From Psococerastis gibbosa (taxonomy: Eukaryota; Arthropoda; Insecta; Psocodea; Psocidae): DNA of 64,000 bases. Shown here piece by piece: positions 21,601 to 34,425 of this stretch. The stretch's first letter is position 1, and each line of letters opens with the position of its first letter. The notes beneath the pieces were generated by a model. The model saw only the letters and a list, made by a program, of their open reading frames with translations. It was not told where the DNA came from and made no database searches. Location: NCBI GenBank assembly GCA_963971405.1, contig OZ020489.1, forward strand, positions 26,376,290 through 26,440,289, written 5' to 3'. A program made the position numbers and the translations under genes.

Positions 21601-24600
21601 TAATAGGCTATCCTAAAAAGGTAAATAATCCCATATACAATACGTATTCTTCCAGCTAATTTAAATGCCGCCAAGTGATAGACAAATGGCTATTTTCCGG
21701 TTTTTCGGCATATTAATTTTATTGCACCCTTCTTTCCCTAGAATTACCAACGGAAACAGTTTAATGTTAACTATAGTATCTATAGCAATGTCAAGCTAAT
21801 TTAGGCCACCTATTATGCTTTCAAAACCGAAAATATAATATAATTAATGTTCTATTTCGGATGCTTTCAAAACCGAAAATATAATATAATATATGTTCTA
21901 TTTCGGTGTATATAGACCAAGAAAGAGTTAAAAAATTACACAGTCTGTAATATCCAACTTAGGCCAACGGTTATTTTAAGCGGCTTAGTTACAAGTTTTA
22001 AACGATTACAAACACATAACTACTTTCGACCCCCTTCCCCCTGAAAATTCGGTCAAAACACAAAATTTCATGAAAAGGTCGGGGGAATCTCCCGTTCGAT
22101 TTTGGTATTTATTTTCACCGTGGCTTATGTTGTATTTTGTCGATGTTTTTTTCACACATGATGTTTTACCATATACTGGAGTAAATCAACAAAAGTTTAA
22201 AAACCCCCACATACAATACGTATTCTTCAAGCTATTTCAATGCAGCTATGTGGTAGATAAATAAATATTTTCCGGTTTCTCGGCATATTAATTTTTTTTC
22301 ACCACTAAGTCCCAGGAATACTAACAAATACTATTGCTTTATGTATACTATAGTATCTGTAGCAATGTTAGGCTAATTAAAGCCACCTATACTGCTTTCA
22401 AGACCGTAAAATTAATTAATATTCAATTTCGGTGCATATTGACGAAAAAATATATAAAAAGCATTCAACTTAAGTTACAACTTCATTATAAGCGGCATAA
22501 ACATAGGTTGGACACGAGTATAAAGACGTAACTTTCAACAACCCCCTTCCCTTTGAAATTCGGTAAAAAAAAAAAAAAAAAATCAAGAACATTTCGGGGA
22601 AATCTCCAGTTCAATTTTGGTATTTCTTGACTCCGTGGGTTATGTTGTCAATTGTTGATGTCGTTGGCATACAATATTTTAGTTAATACAATAGGCAATC
22701 CAAGAAGGACAAATAACCCCACATACAATACGTTGTCTTCCAGCTATTTCAATGCCGCCGTATGATAGAATAATAACTATTTTCCGAATCTCGGCATATT
22801 AACTTTTTTTGCACCCTTAAATACCTGAAATTGCTAACAAATACGGTTACTAAATGTTAAGCGAAGTATCTATAGCAATGATGAGTCGTTTCAAGTCACC
22901 CGTCTTACTTTCAGACCCGTAAAAATAATTCATATTCAATTTGGGTGCATTAACCCTAATAAATAGACAAAAAATTATACGGCCTGCAATAAACAGGTTA
23001 AGCCAACAATTATTCGCTCATTATAAGCAGCAAATATAAAGGTTTGAAACAAATATAAACACATAACATCCAACAACCCCCTTCCTCCAGAAAATTCGAC
23101 CAAAACGCAAAATTTCAAGAAAAAGTCAGGGAAATATCTCATTTGATTTAATTTTTTATTTACTCCGTGGTTTATGTTGTGTTATGTCGATGGTTATATC
23201 ACACATTACTTTATAAGGTCAAATAGGCCCATATACAATATGCATTCTTCGGGCTATTTCAATGCCGCTACTTAATAGAAAAATGACTATTTTCCGGTTT
23301 TTCGGTAGATTAATTTTTTTGCAGCCATAACAAAAACTATATTGGTTAATGTTTGGCAAAATATCTGTAGCAACGATGATGAGTCATTCTAAGTAATTCT
23401 GCTTACTTTGAAAACCCTAAAAATAATTAATATTCAATTTAGGTGTATTAACACGAATAAACAGACAAAAATATATACAGCCACCCACATTGCGTTTAGT
23501 AGACGTTTTTATCTTTTATTATCTTAGCTTATACTATAAACTAACCAAAAAAGTCAAATAACCCCAAATACACTACGTATTCTTCGAGCTATTTCAATTT
23601 CAATAGATAAATGACTATTTTCTGTATTCTCGAACATCAATTTTTTTTTTTGCACCCTCTTTTCCCTAGAATAACCAACGGAAACTGTTGCTTAATGTTA
23701 ACTATAGTATTTTTAGCAGTGTCAAACTAATTTAGGCCACCTATTTTGCTTTTCAACAGTAAAAAGTATAAATGTTCAATTTCGGTGTATATAGACGAAA
23801 AAAGAGTTAAAAAATAATTCAGCCTGTAATATCCAACTTAGGGCAACACGGTTACTGCCTCATTATAAGCGGCTTAAATACAGGTTTTAAACAAATGCAG
23901 ACATATAACTACTTTCAACCCCCTTCCCCCTGAAAATTCGGTCAAAACCCAAAATTTCATGAAAAGGTCGGGGAAATCTCCCGTTTGATATTGGTATTTA
24001 TTTACTCCGTGGCTTATGTTGCATTTTGTAGCTGCATGTTTTTATCACGAATTACTTTAACATGTACTGTATTAAATCAAAATATTTTTAAACCCCCACA
24101 CGCAATACGTATGCTTCAAGCTGTTTCAATGCAGCTATGTGATAGATAAATGAATATTTTCCGCTTTCTCGGCAAAATAATTTTTTTTCACCACTAAGTC
24201 CCAGGAGTAACTAACACATACTATTGCTTAATGTATATTATAGTATTTTCAGCAAAGATAGGCTAATTAAAACCAAGAATACTCCTTTTAAGACCGTAAA
24301 ATTAATTAATATTCAATTTCGGTGCATATTGACGAAAAAAATGATATTCAATTCGACAGCCTGCAATTTTCGACCGAAAATAATTTTTTATGTCTCATTA
24401 GAAGCAGTATTAATTGTGGCTTCAAACGAGTATAAACACATATTTTCAAATTCATACCTTCACCCCTAAAACGGGAGTGGAACACAAAGTGACGCATTTC
24501 CGGCAATCCCATTTGAATTGCGTGGGCGGGTTTAAAGCAATTTTTTGATGTAGAAGACCTATCTTAATAATTTAAATTATACCCATGTCTTCGTCCATTC

Positions 24601-25960
24601 TTCCTCTTTCATGGCATGATATGCCTTTTGATAATCAAGCAAGTGTTTTTGGCTTTGAGGGTGTAAAACGCCAGGGGGTGCGCACGATTTTCCTCAAGAA
24701 AGGCCTCTTTCGGCCGCGTTATTGTCTACCTATATATAAAAAATTAAAATTACTTAAAGGCTTATACGGGCTTTTTCACGTTTCTTTCCCTTTCCAGCCA
24801 TATATCATTTAAGTTAATTAGTTAATTAAATTTAAGTTAATTTAGGCGTTGTCACGTTAAACTATCGTCCGTAAACCGCCTTTACAACCGACTTATAGAG
24901 ACAACCAATTTTTTTTCATCCTTTAATACTGAGAATTGCTATCAAAAACTGTTTAAAGTAGCACACCCCCTAACCCCTTAAAATTTGGTCCAAACACAAA
25001 AGTTAAAGGAAAAGTCGGGGAAATATCCCATTTCATTTCAATTTTTATTTACCCGTGGTTTATGTTGTGTTATGTAGATTTATATGACATAATATTTTAT
25101 TTCATACCGTAGGGTATCTAAAAAATCAAATCGGCCCATCTTACAATATCTATTCTTAGTGCTGTTTCAATGCAGCAAATGAGATATTTTCCATATTTTT
25201 TACATACGGAATTATAATTTTTTCAACCATTTCATCCCAGGATACTGCTTTTGAAAGCTTGGCATACTATCATTGGCATTGCTAAGAATTCTATAGCAAC
25301 CTGTATTGGTGTCATGACTGTAAAATTAATTAATATTCAATTAGGTTTAATAAGACCGAAAAACAGATGAAAAACAATTCCACAGCCTAAAATTTGTAAT
25401 GGACATGAATGGCTTACATGTCCATAAAAGCAATTGAAATGAGGGTTTGAAACGAGTATTTAAAATGTTTTCCAACATCCACCCTCTTCCCTCTCACAAA
25501 CTCGCCTTTTTTCCATTCCTCTTCCTTCTTTAATTCTTAACTATCGTTCCATTCATGTTAGCATGATGTGTGATGCCTCATTGGACAGCTCTCTACTCGA
25601 CGATTAATTTGACATCCATGACACCCCACAATACATAATTTACAGAAGCAGTGACGGCGAGGCCCGAAGGGCCGAGCTGCGTTTGGTCCGAGTTTCCTAC
25701 GGTTCTCCTCCGTATTTAAATAAACTTTCACTGCGTTCCATCTTCACCCCCATGTAATTTCTTAGTAAAAAGTGGCAACTATAGCCAATAACCGTCCTCC
25801 CCCCCCCCAAACACGCCTTTTTCAATTCTTCTTCCTTCTTTAACTCATAACTCCCGTACCATTCATGATACAATCGTGTGTGATAGCTCATTGGAAAGCT
25901 CTCGACGCGAGGATTCATTTGACACCCATGAGGATACCCACCATGATCAGTGCTCATGAG
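18659..25960 (+). repeat. Array unit 2 (7302 bp)
   Basis: This is a complete unit. From about 19150 to its end it appears almost identical to unit 5 at a constant offset of 21142-21145 bp, including private changes such as AATTTAAATGCCGCC and a shortened C run near 20535. It contains a 46-bp tandem duplication at 21815-21906. Island at 24471-24861. Confidence 0.95.
21815..21906 (+). repeat. 46-bp tandem duplication (units 2, 3 and 5)
   Basis: The 46-bp block beginning ATGCTTTCAAAACCG and ending TTCTATTTCGG is present twice in a row here and at 30562-30653 and 42960-43051. Units 1 and 4 carry it once. It is a clean marker that units 2, 3 and 5 share an ancestor or have exchanged sequence in this interval. 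Confidence 0.9.
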
Positions 25961-26618
25961 CAGTGACCGCGAGGCCGAAGGCCGAGCTGCCGCCCGCGGC
26001 AGGCGCAAGTGTAGGAGCCATGTGGGGCCCGTAGGGCCCCTGTGGCGGAGACACTTGTTATAACTTAATAGAACCCACCTACGACCACTCACCGATCAAT
26101 CCATGCGAGGGCGCAGCCCGAGCTGCCGCTCGACAAATGGTCTTAAAAGATAGATAGGACCAAGTCGAGTGGGGGAAAAATAGAATCATCCCAATCGGGC
26201 CAAAATTGGCCCAGTTATGACATTTTTCCCCAACCCCTGCAAAATTGCCAAAAAAAGTGCACATTTTACATTGGTTTTCCTATGCTGCGGAAAACGCGAT
26301 AACAAAAAATTGAGATCCGCTGCGGCCAAAATGGCTTCGTAGCGCTATTCCCTCAACCTTTCCCCAACTTTCCCCCCAGGTCTCATACCTATGTAAAATC
26401 TGACGGCTTCCAGATAATTAGCAAAGTGAAAAAGGGCAAAAATGCGAAAAAATGCCCATTTTCGACGAAAAAACGCGTTTTTCGGGGACGATTTTCGCGG
26501 GAAAAAAATTGATTCGAAAAATTTAAAACCACTTTGCTACTTTCCACTATCCTTCCTCTTTACAACTGTGTAACCTGTTTTGCTGTCAGTCTACCACTTT
26601 CCCCACAGCTAGGTATGT

Positions 26619-29451
26619 AAGGGGGGTGTGCTAGAGGCCAACATGCGGGAAAAGGGTGTACCCTGCTGCGCATGCTGAGAGATAAAAAATTCCACAGCCT
26701 GCAATTTTTAACCGACATGAATAGTTAATGTGTTCCTAAAGGCACCATAAATAGGGGTTGCACCCGAGTATTCAAGGGTGGTTCCATCATCCCCCCTCCC
26801 CCTTTAAAATCGGGTCAAACACGAAATTTCACGCGATATTCTCAAAATTATTCCCGTTTTCGATAATTTCGAAAAATCTACCCTTATTTTAGGGGTGAAA
26901 ATGCTTTGTACATTTGCAGTTTTGCATGTTGTTTACTAATGTAAACAAACCATCAACAAATCTTCCAATTTAGGCCTACCATTTCGGTTGCAGTGTGCAT
27001 ATCTTCAAGTTTCACGTTAAAAATGGCCAATGTTTTGCTTCCTATTTCTACAATATGCACTTTATATGGATAGAATGTATCACACATTATACTACTGTAC
27101 CAGATTCATGTACTTAACGTACAATATCATCATATTTTTCTAATTTAAGAACCCAAAGTTTCGATTATATGTGTATTTTAAAGGCATGTTTCACGTCCAC
27201 TTTCGGTGGTTTACATACTCCGTGGTTTATGTTGCGTTTAGTAGACGTTTTTATCTTTTATTATCTTATCTAATACTATATGGTATCTAAAAAGGTCAAA
27301 TAACCCCATATACATTACGTATTCTTGCAGTTATTTCATTGCCGCCAAGTGATAGAAAAATGACTATTTTCCGTATTCTCGGCATATTAATTTTTTTGCA
27401 CCCACAATTACCAGGACTCAACTACGGAAGCATTTGCATAATGTTTAGTATTGCACCTGTAGCAATGCTAAGGTAATTTAAGCCACCCACAATGCTTTCA
27501 ATACCGTAAAATAAATTAATTTTCAATTTTAGTGTATGAAGACCATAAAAGAGTTAAAAAATTATATACTCTGTAATATCCAAGTAGGACCAACAATTAT
27601 AGCTCCATTATAAGCGGCACAAATACAGCTATTTAGCAAATACAAACGCATGACTTCTTCCTCCCCCCTTCCCCCTGAAATTTCGGTCGAGACGCATAAA
27701 AACTCAAGGAATTCTCCCGTTTCTGCAGTTACAAATATTCCACTGTCTGCAGTTTTCAATACGCGAGGATGTTTAATTTGTCGTTGAATGCAGTATGAAT
27801 GATGCTTTTAAGGGCGTATACAAGGGATGTTTTCATCATCCCCCCTCCCCCTGTAAAATCGGGTCAAACACGAAATTTCCCACTAAATTCCTGAAAATAT
27901 TCCCGTTTTTGATAATTTCGAAAAATCTACCTCCTTTTTCGTGGTCAAAATGTATCGTAAATTTGCAGTTTCGCATGTTGTTTACTAATGTCAACAAACA
28001 ATCAACAAATCATCCAATTTAGGCCTACCATTTCGGGTACAGGGGGGAGTGCAAGAGGCCTACATGCGGGAAAAGGGTATACCCTGCTGTGCATGCTTTG
28101 AGATAAAAAATTCCACAGCCTGCAATTTTTAACCGACATGAATAGTTAAGGGGTCGTTAAAGGCACTATAAATAGGGGTTGCATCCGAGTATACTAGGGG
28201 TGGTTCCATCATCCCCCCTCCCCCTTTAAAATCGGGTCAAACACGAAATTTCACGCGAAATTCTCAAAAATTTTCCCGTTTTCGATAATTTCGAAAAATC
28301 TACCCTTATTTTAGGGGTGCAAATGTTTTTTAAATTTGCAGTTTCGCATGTTGTTTACTAATGTAAACAAGTTATCAACAAATCATCCAATTTAGACCTA
28401 CCATTTCGGCTACAGTGTGGATAGTTTCAAGTTTCACGTTAAAAATGGCCAATGTTTTGCTTCCTATTTCTATTATATGCATTTTATATGGATAAAATGT
28501 ATCACATATTGTACTACTGTACCGGTTTAATGTCATTAACGTACAATATCAACATATTTTCCCAATTTAGGAACCCAAATTTTCGAATATATGTGTATTA
28601 TAATGGCATGTTTCATGTCCACTTTCGGTGCTTTACATACTCCATGGATCATGTTGCGTTTAGTGGACGTTTTTATCTTTTACTATCTTATCTTATACTA
28701 TATGGTATCCAAAAAGGTCAAATAACTCTATATACATTACGTATTTTTCCAGCTATTTCAATGCCGCCAAGTGATAGAAAAATGACTATTTTCCTCATTC
28801 TCGGCATATTAATTTTTTTGCACCCACAATTACCAGGACTTAACTACGGAAGTATTTGCATAATGTTTAATTAAGTATCTGTAGCAATGCTATGGTAATT
28901 TAAGCCACCCACAATGCTTTCAATACCGTAAAATAAATTCATTTTCAATTTTGGTGTATGAAGACCATAAAAGAGTTAAAAAATTATATACTCTGTAATA
29001 TCCAAGTAGGACCAACAATTATAGCTTCATTATAAGCGGCACACATACAGCTATTTAGCAAATACAAACACATGACTTCTTCCTCCCCCCTTCCCCCTAA
29101 AATTTCGGTCGAGACACATAAAAACTCAAGGAATTCTCCCGTTTCAGCAGTTACAAATATTCCACTGTCTGCAGTTTTCAATACGCGAGGATGTTTAATG
29201 TGTCGTTGAATGCAGTATGAATGATGCTTTCAAGGGCGTATACAAGGGATGTTTTCATCATCCCCCCTCCCCCTGTAAAATCGGGTCAAACACGAAATTT
29301 CCTGAAAATATTCCCGTTTTTGATAATTTCAAAAAATCTACCTTCTTTTTCGTGGTCAAAATGTATCGTAAATTTGCAGTTTCGCATGTTGTTTACTAAC
29401 GTCAACAAACAATCAACAAATCATCCAATTTAGGCCTACCATTTCGGGTAC
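26619..29451 (+). repeat. 1.4-kb block present twice in unit 3
   Basis: About 26619-28040 and 28041-29451 cover the same part of the unit, from the G6 run before TGTGC through AGGCCTACCATTTCGGGTACA. The second copy starts abruptly in mid-motif at 28041. The two copies are not each other's closest relatives: they carry variants typical of different unit types. The structure is best explained by unequal exchange between units rather than simple local duplication. Confidence 0.85.
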
Positions 29452-32400
29452 ATTGTGGATATCATCATGTTTTTATATTAAAAATGGCCTATGTTTTGCT
29501 TCCTATTTCTATAATATGCATTTTATATGAATAAAATGTATCAAACATTATACTACTGTACCGGTTTAATGTAATTATCGTACATTATCCACATATTTTC
29601 CCAATTTTAGAACCCAAATTTTCGAACCCAAATTTTCGAATACATGTGTATTTTGATGGCATGTTTCATGTCCACTTTCGGTGCTTTACATACTCCATGG
29701 TTAATGTTGCGTTTAGTAGACTTTTTATCTTTTATTATCTTATCTTAGACAATAGGCTATCCGAAAAAGGTTAATAATCCCATATACAATACTTATTCTT
29801 CGAGCTATTTCAATGCCGCCAAGTGATAGATAAATGACTATTTTCTGTATTCTCGGCATATTAATTTTTTTGCACCCGCAATTACCAGGATTTACCTACG
29901 GAAGCACTAGCTTAGTGTTTACTATAGTATCTTTAGCAATGCTAAGGTAATTTCAGCAACCCACATTGCTTTCAAGTAAATTTCAAGTAAATTTGCAGTT
30001 TCACATACTGCTTACATATGTAAACAAAAAATCAACAAATGTTCCAATTTACGCCTACCATTTTGGCTACAGTGTGGATATCTTCAAGTTTCACGTTGAA
30101 AATGGCATATATTTGGCTTCCTATATCTATAATATGTAATTAATATGGATAAAACCTATCATTCATTATACTACTGTATCAGATTCATGTAATTAACGTA
30201 CAATATCAACATATTTTCGCAATGTAAAATCCCAAAATTGCGTATATTTGTGTCTTTTTAGGGCATGTTTCATGTCCACTTTCGGTGGTTTACATTCTCT
30301 ATGGTTTATGTTGAGTTTAGTAGACTTTTTATCTTTTATTATCTTATATAATAGGCTATCCTAAAAAGGTAAATAATCCCATATACAATACGTATTCTTC
30401 CAGCTATTTCAATGCCGCCAAGTGATAGACAAATGGCTATTTTCCGGTTTTTCGGCATATTAATTTTTTTGCACCCTTCTTTCCCTAGAATTACCAACGG
30501 AAACAGTTTAATATTAACTATAGTATCTATAGCAATGTCAAGCTAATTTAGGCCACCTATTATGCTTTCAAAACCGAAAATATAATATAATTAATGTTCT
30601 ATTTCGGATGCTTTCAAAACCGAAAATATAATATAATATATGTTCTATTTCGGTGTATATAGACCAAGAAAGAGTTAAAAAATTACACAGTCTGTAATAT
30701 CCAACTTAGGCCAACGGTTATTTTAAGCGGCTTAGTTACAAGTTTTAAACGATTACAAACACATAACTACTTTCGACCCCCTTCCCCCTGAAAATTCGGT
30801 CAAAACACAAAATTTCATGAAAAGGTCGGGGGAATCTCCCGTTCGATTTTGGTATTTATTTTCACCGTGGCTTATGTTGTATTTTGTAGATGTTTTTTTC
30901 ACACATGATGTGGTACCATATACTGGAGTAAATCAAAAAAAGTTTAAAAACCCCCACATACAATACGTATTCTTCAAGCTATTTCAATGCAGCTATGTGG
31001 TAGATAAATAAATATTTTCCGGTTTCTCGGCATATTAATTTTTTTTCACCACTAAGTCCCAGGAATACTAACAAATACTATTGCTTTATGTATACTATAG
31101 TATCTGTAGCAATGTTAGGCTAATTAAAGCCACCTATATACTGCTTTCAAGACCGTAAAATTAATTAATATTCAATTTCGGTGCATATTGACGAAAAAAT
31201 ATATAAAAAGCATTCAACTTAAGTTACAACTTCATTATAAGCGGCATAAACATAGGTTGGACACGAGTATAAAGACGTAACTTTCAACAACCCCCTTCCC
31301 TTTGAAATTCGGTAAAAAAAAAAAAAATCAAGAACATTTCGGGGAAATCTCCAGTTCAATTTTGGTATTTCTTGACTCCGTGGGTTATGTTGTCAATTGT
31401 TGATGTCGTTGGCATACAATATTTTAGTTAATACAATAGGCAATCCAAGAAGGACAAATAACCCCACATACAATACGTTGTCTTCCAGCTATTTCAATGC
31501 CGCCGTATGATAGAATAATAACTATTTTCCGAATCTCGGCATATTAACTTTTTGTGCACCCTTAAATACCTGAAATTGCTAACAAATACGGTTACTAAAT
31601 GTTAAGCGAAGTATCTATAGCAATGATGAGTCGTTTGAAGTCACCCGTCTTACTTTCAGACCCGTAAAAATAATTCATATTCAATTTGGGTGCATTAACC
31701 CTAATAAATAGACAAAAAATTATACGGCCTGCAATAAACAGGTTAAGCAAACAATTATTCGCTCATTATAAGCAGCAAATATAAAGGTTTGAAACAAATA
31801 TAAACACATAACATCCAACAACCCCCTTCCTCCAGAAAATTCGACCAAAACGCAAAATTTCAAGAAAAAGTCAGGGAAATATCTCATTTGATTTAATTTT
31901 TTATTTACTCCGTGGTTTATGTTGTTTTATGTCGATGGTTATATCACACATTACTTTATAAGGTCAAATAGGCCCATATACAATATGCATTCTTCGGGCT
32001 ATTTCAATGCCGCTACTTAATAGAAAAATGACTATTTTCCGGTTTTTCGGTAGATTAATTTTTTTGCAGCCATAACAAAAACTATATTGGTTAATGTTTG
32101 GCAAAATATCTGTAGCAACGATGATGAGTCATTTTAAGTAATTCTGCTTACTTTGAAAACCCTAAAAATAATTAATATTCAATTTAGGTGTATTAACACG
32201 AATAAACAGACAAAAATATATACAGCCACCCACATTGCGTTTAGTAGACGTTTTTATCTTTTATTATCTTAGCTTATACTATAAACTAACCAAAAAAGTC
32301 AAATAACCCCAAATACACTACGTATTCTTCGAGCTATTTCAATTTCAATAGATAAATGACTATTTTCTGTATTCTCGAACATCAATTTTTTTTTTGCACC

Positions 32401-32775
32401 CTCTTTTCCCTAGAATAACCAACGGAAACTGTTGCTTAATGTTAACTATTGTATCTATAGCAGTGTCAAACTAATTTAGGCCACCTATTTTGCTTTTCAA
32501 CAGTAAAAAGTATAAATGTTCAATTTCGGTGTATATAGACGAAAAAAGAGTTAAAAAATAATTCAGCCTGTAATATCCAACTTAGGGCAACACGGTTACT
32601 GCCTCATTATAAGCGGCTTAAATACAGGTTTTAAACAAATGCAGACATATAACTACTTTCAACCCCCTTCCCCCTGAAAATTCGGTCAAAACCCAAAATT
32701 TCATGAAAAGGTCGGGGAAATCTCCCGTTTGATATTGGTATTTATTTACTCCGTGGCTTATGTTGCATTTTGTAG

Positions 32776-32785
32776 CTGCATTTCG
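32776..32785 (+). other. Deletion junction in unit 3 (~280 bp lost)
   Basis: TTTTGTAGCTGCA runs directly into TTTCGGTGCATATTGACG. In unit 2 these strings end at 24036 and start at about 24317. The lost DNA includes one sub-monomer landmark. Little homology is visible at the junction, which suggests end joining or replication slippage. Confidence 0.85.
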
Positions 32786-34425
32786 GTGCATATTGACGAA
32801 AAAATTGATATTCAATTCGACAGCCTGCAATTTTCAACCGAAAATAATTTTTTATGTCTCATTAGAAGCAGTATTAATTGTGGCTTCAAAGGAGTATAAA
32901 CACATATTTTCAAATTCATACCTTCACCCCTAAAACGGGAGTGGAACACAAAGTGACGCATTTCCGGCAATCCCATTTGAATTGCGTGGGCGGGTTTAAG
33001 GCAATTTTTTGATGTAGAAGACCTATCTTAATAATTTAAATTATACCCATGTCTTCGTCCATTCTTCCTCTTTCATGGCATGATATGCCTTTTGATAATC
33101 AAGCAAGTGTTTTTGGCTTTGAGGGTGTAAAACGCCAGGGGGTGCGCACGATTTTCCTCAAGAAAGGCCTCTTTCGGCCGCGTTATTGTCTACCTATATA
33201 TAAAAAATTAAAATTACTTAAAGGCTTATACGGGCTTTTTCACGTTTCTTTCCCTTTCCAGCCATATATCATTTAAGTTAATTAGTTAATTAAATTTATG
33301 TTAATTTAGGCGTTGTCACGTTAAACTATCGTCCGTAAACCGCCTTTACAACCGACTTATAGAGACAACCAATTTTTTTTCATCCTTAAATACTGAGAAT
33401 TGCTATCAAAAACTGTTTAAAGTAGCACACCCCCTAACCCCTTAAAATTTGGTCCAAACACAAAAGTTAAAGGAAAAGTCGGGGAAATATCCCATTTCAT
33501 TTCAATTTTTATTTACCCGTGGTTTATGTTGTGTTATGTAGATTTATATGACATAATATTTTATTTCATACCGTAGGGTATCTAAAAAATCAAATCGGCC
33601 CATTTTACAATATCTATTCTTAGTGCTGTTTCAATGCAGCAAATGAGATATTTTCCATATTTTTTACATACGGAATTATAATTTTTTCAACCATTTCATC
33701 CCAGGATACTGCTTTTGAAAGCTTGGCATACTATCATTGGCATTGCTAAGAATTCTATAGCAACCTGTATTGGTGTCATGACTAAAATTAATTAATATCC
33801 AATTAGGTTTAATAAGACCGAAAAACAGATGAAAAACAATTCCACAGCCTAAAATTTGTAATGGACATGAATGGCTTACATGTCCATAAAAGCAATTGAA
33901 ATGAGGGTTTGAAACGAGTATTTAAAATGTTTTCCAACATCCACCCTCTTCCCTCTCACAAACTCGCCTTTTTTCCATTCCTCCTCCTTCTTTAATTCTT
34001 AACTATCGTTCCATTCACGTTAGCATGATGTGTGATGCCTCATTGGACAGCTCTCTACTTGACGATTGATTTGACATCCATGACACCCCACAATACATAA
34101 TTTACAGAAGCAGTGACGGCGAGGCCCGAAGGGCCGAGCTGCGTTTGGTCCGAGTTTCCTACGGTTCTCCTCCGTATTTAAGTAAACTTTCACTGCGTTC
34201 CATCTTCACCCCCATGTAATTTCTTAGTAAAAAGTGGCAACTATAGCCAATAACCGTCCTCCCCCCCCCCCCCAAACACGCCTTTTTCAATTCTTCTTCC
34301 TTCTTTAACTCATAACTCCCGTACCATTCATGATACAATCGTGTGTGATAGCTCATTGGAAAGCTCTCGACGCGAGGATTCATTTGACACCCATGAGGAT
34401 ACCCACCATGATCAGTGCTCATGAG

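Larger units (their letters stand above)
25961..34425 (+). repeat. Array unit 3 (8465 bp, rearranged)
   Basis: This is a unit enlarged by an extra 1.4 kb block (junction near 28041) and reduced by a roughly 280-bp deletion (junction near 32780). The early part matches unit 4 at diagnostic sites, for example GTTTAGTATTGCACCTGTAG near 27445. The part after the junction matches the unit 1/2/5 version. A 16-bp tandem duplication of AACCCAAATTTTCG occurs near 29611-29640. Island at 32935-33325. Confidence 0.95.
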
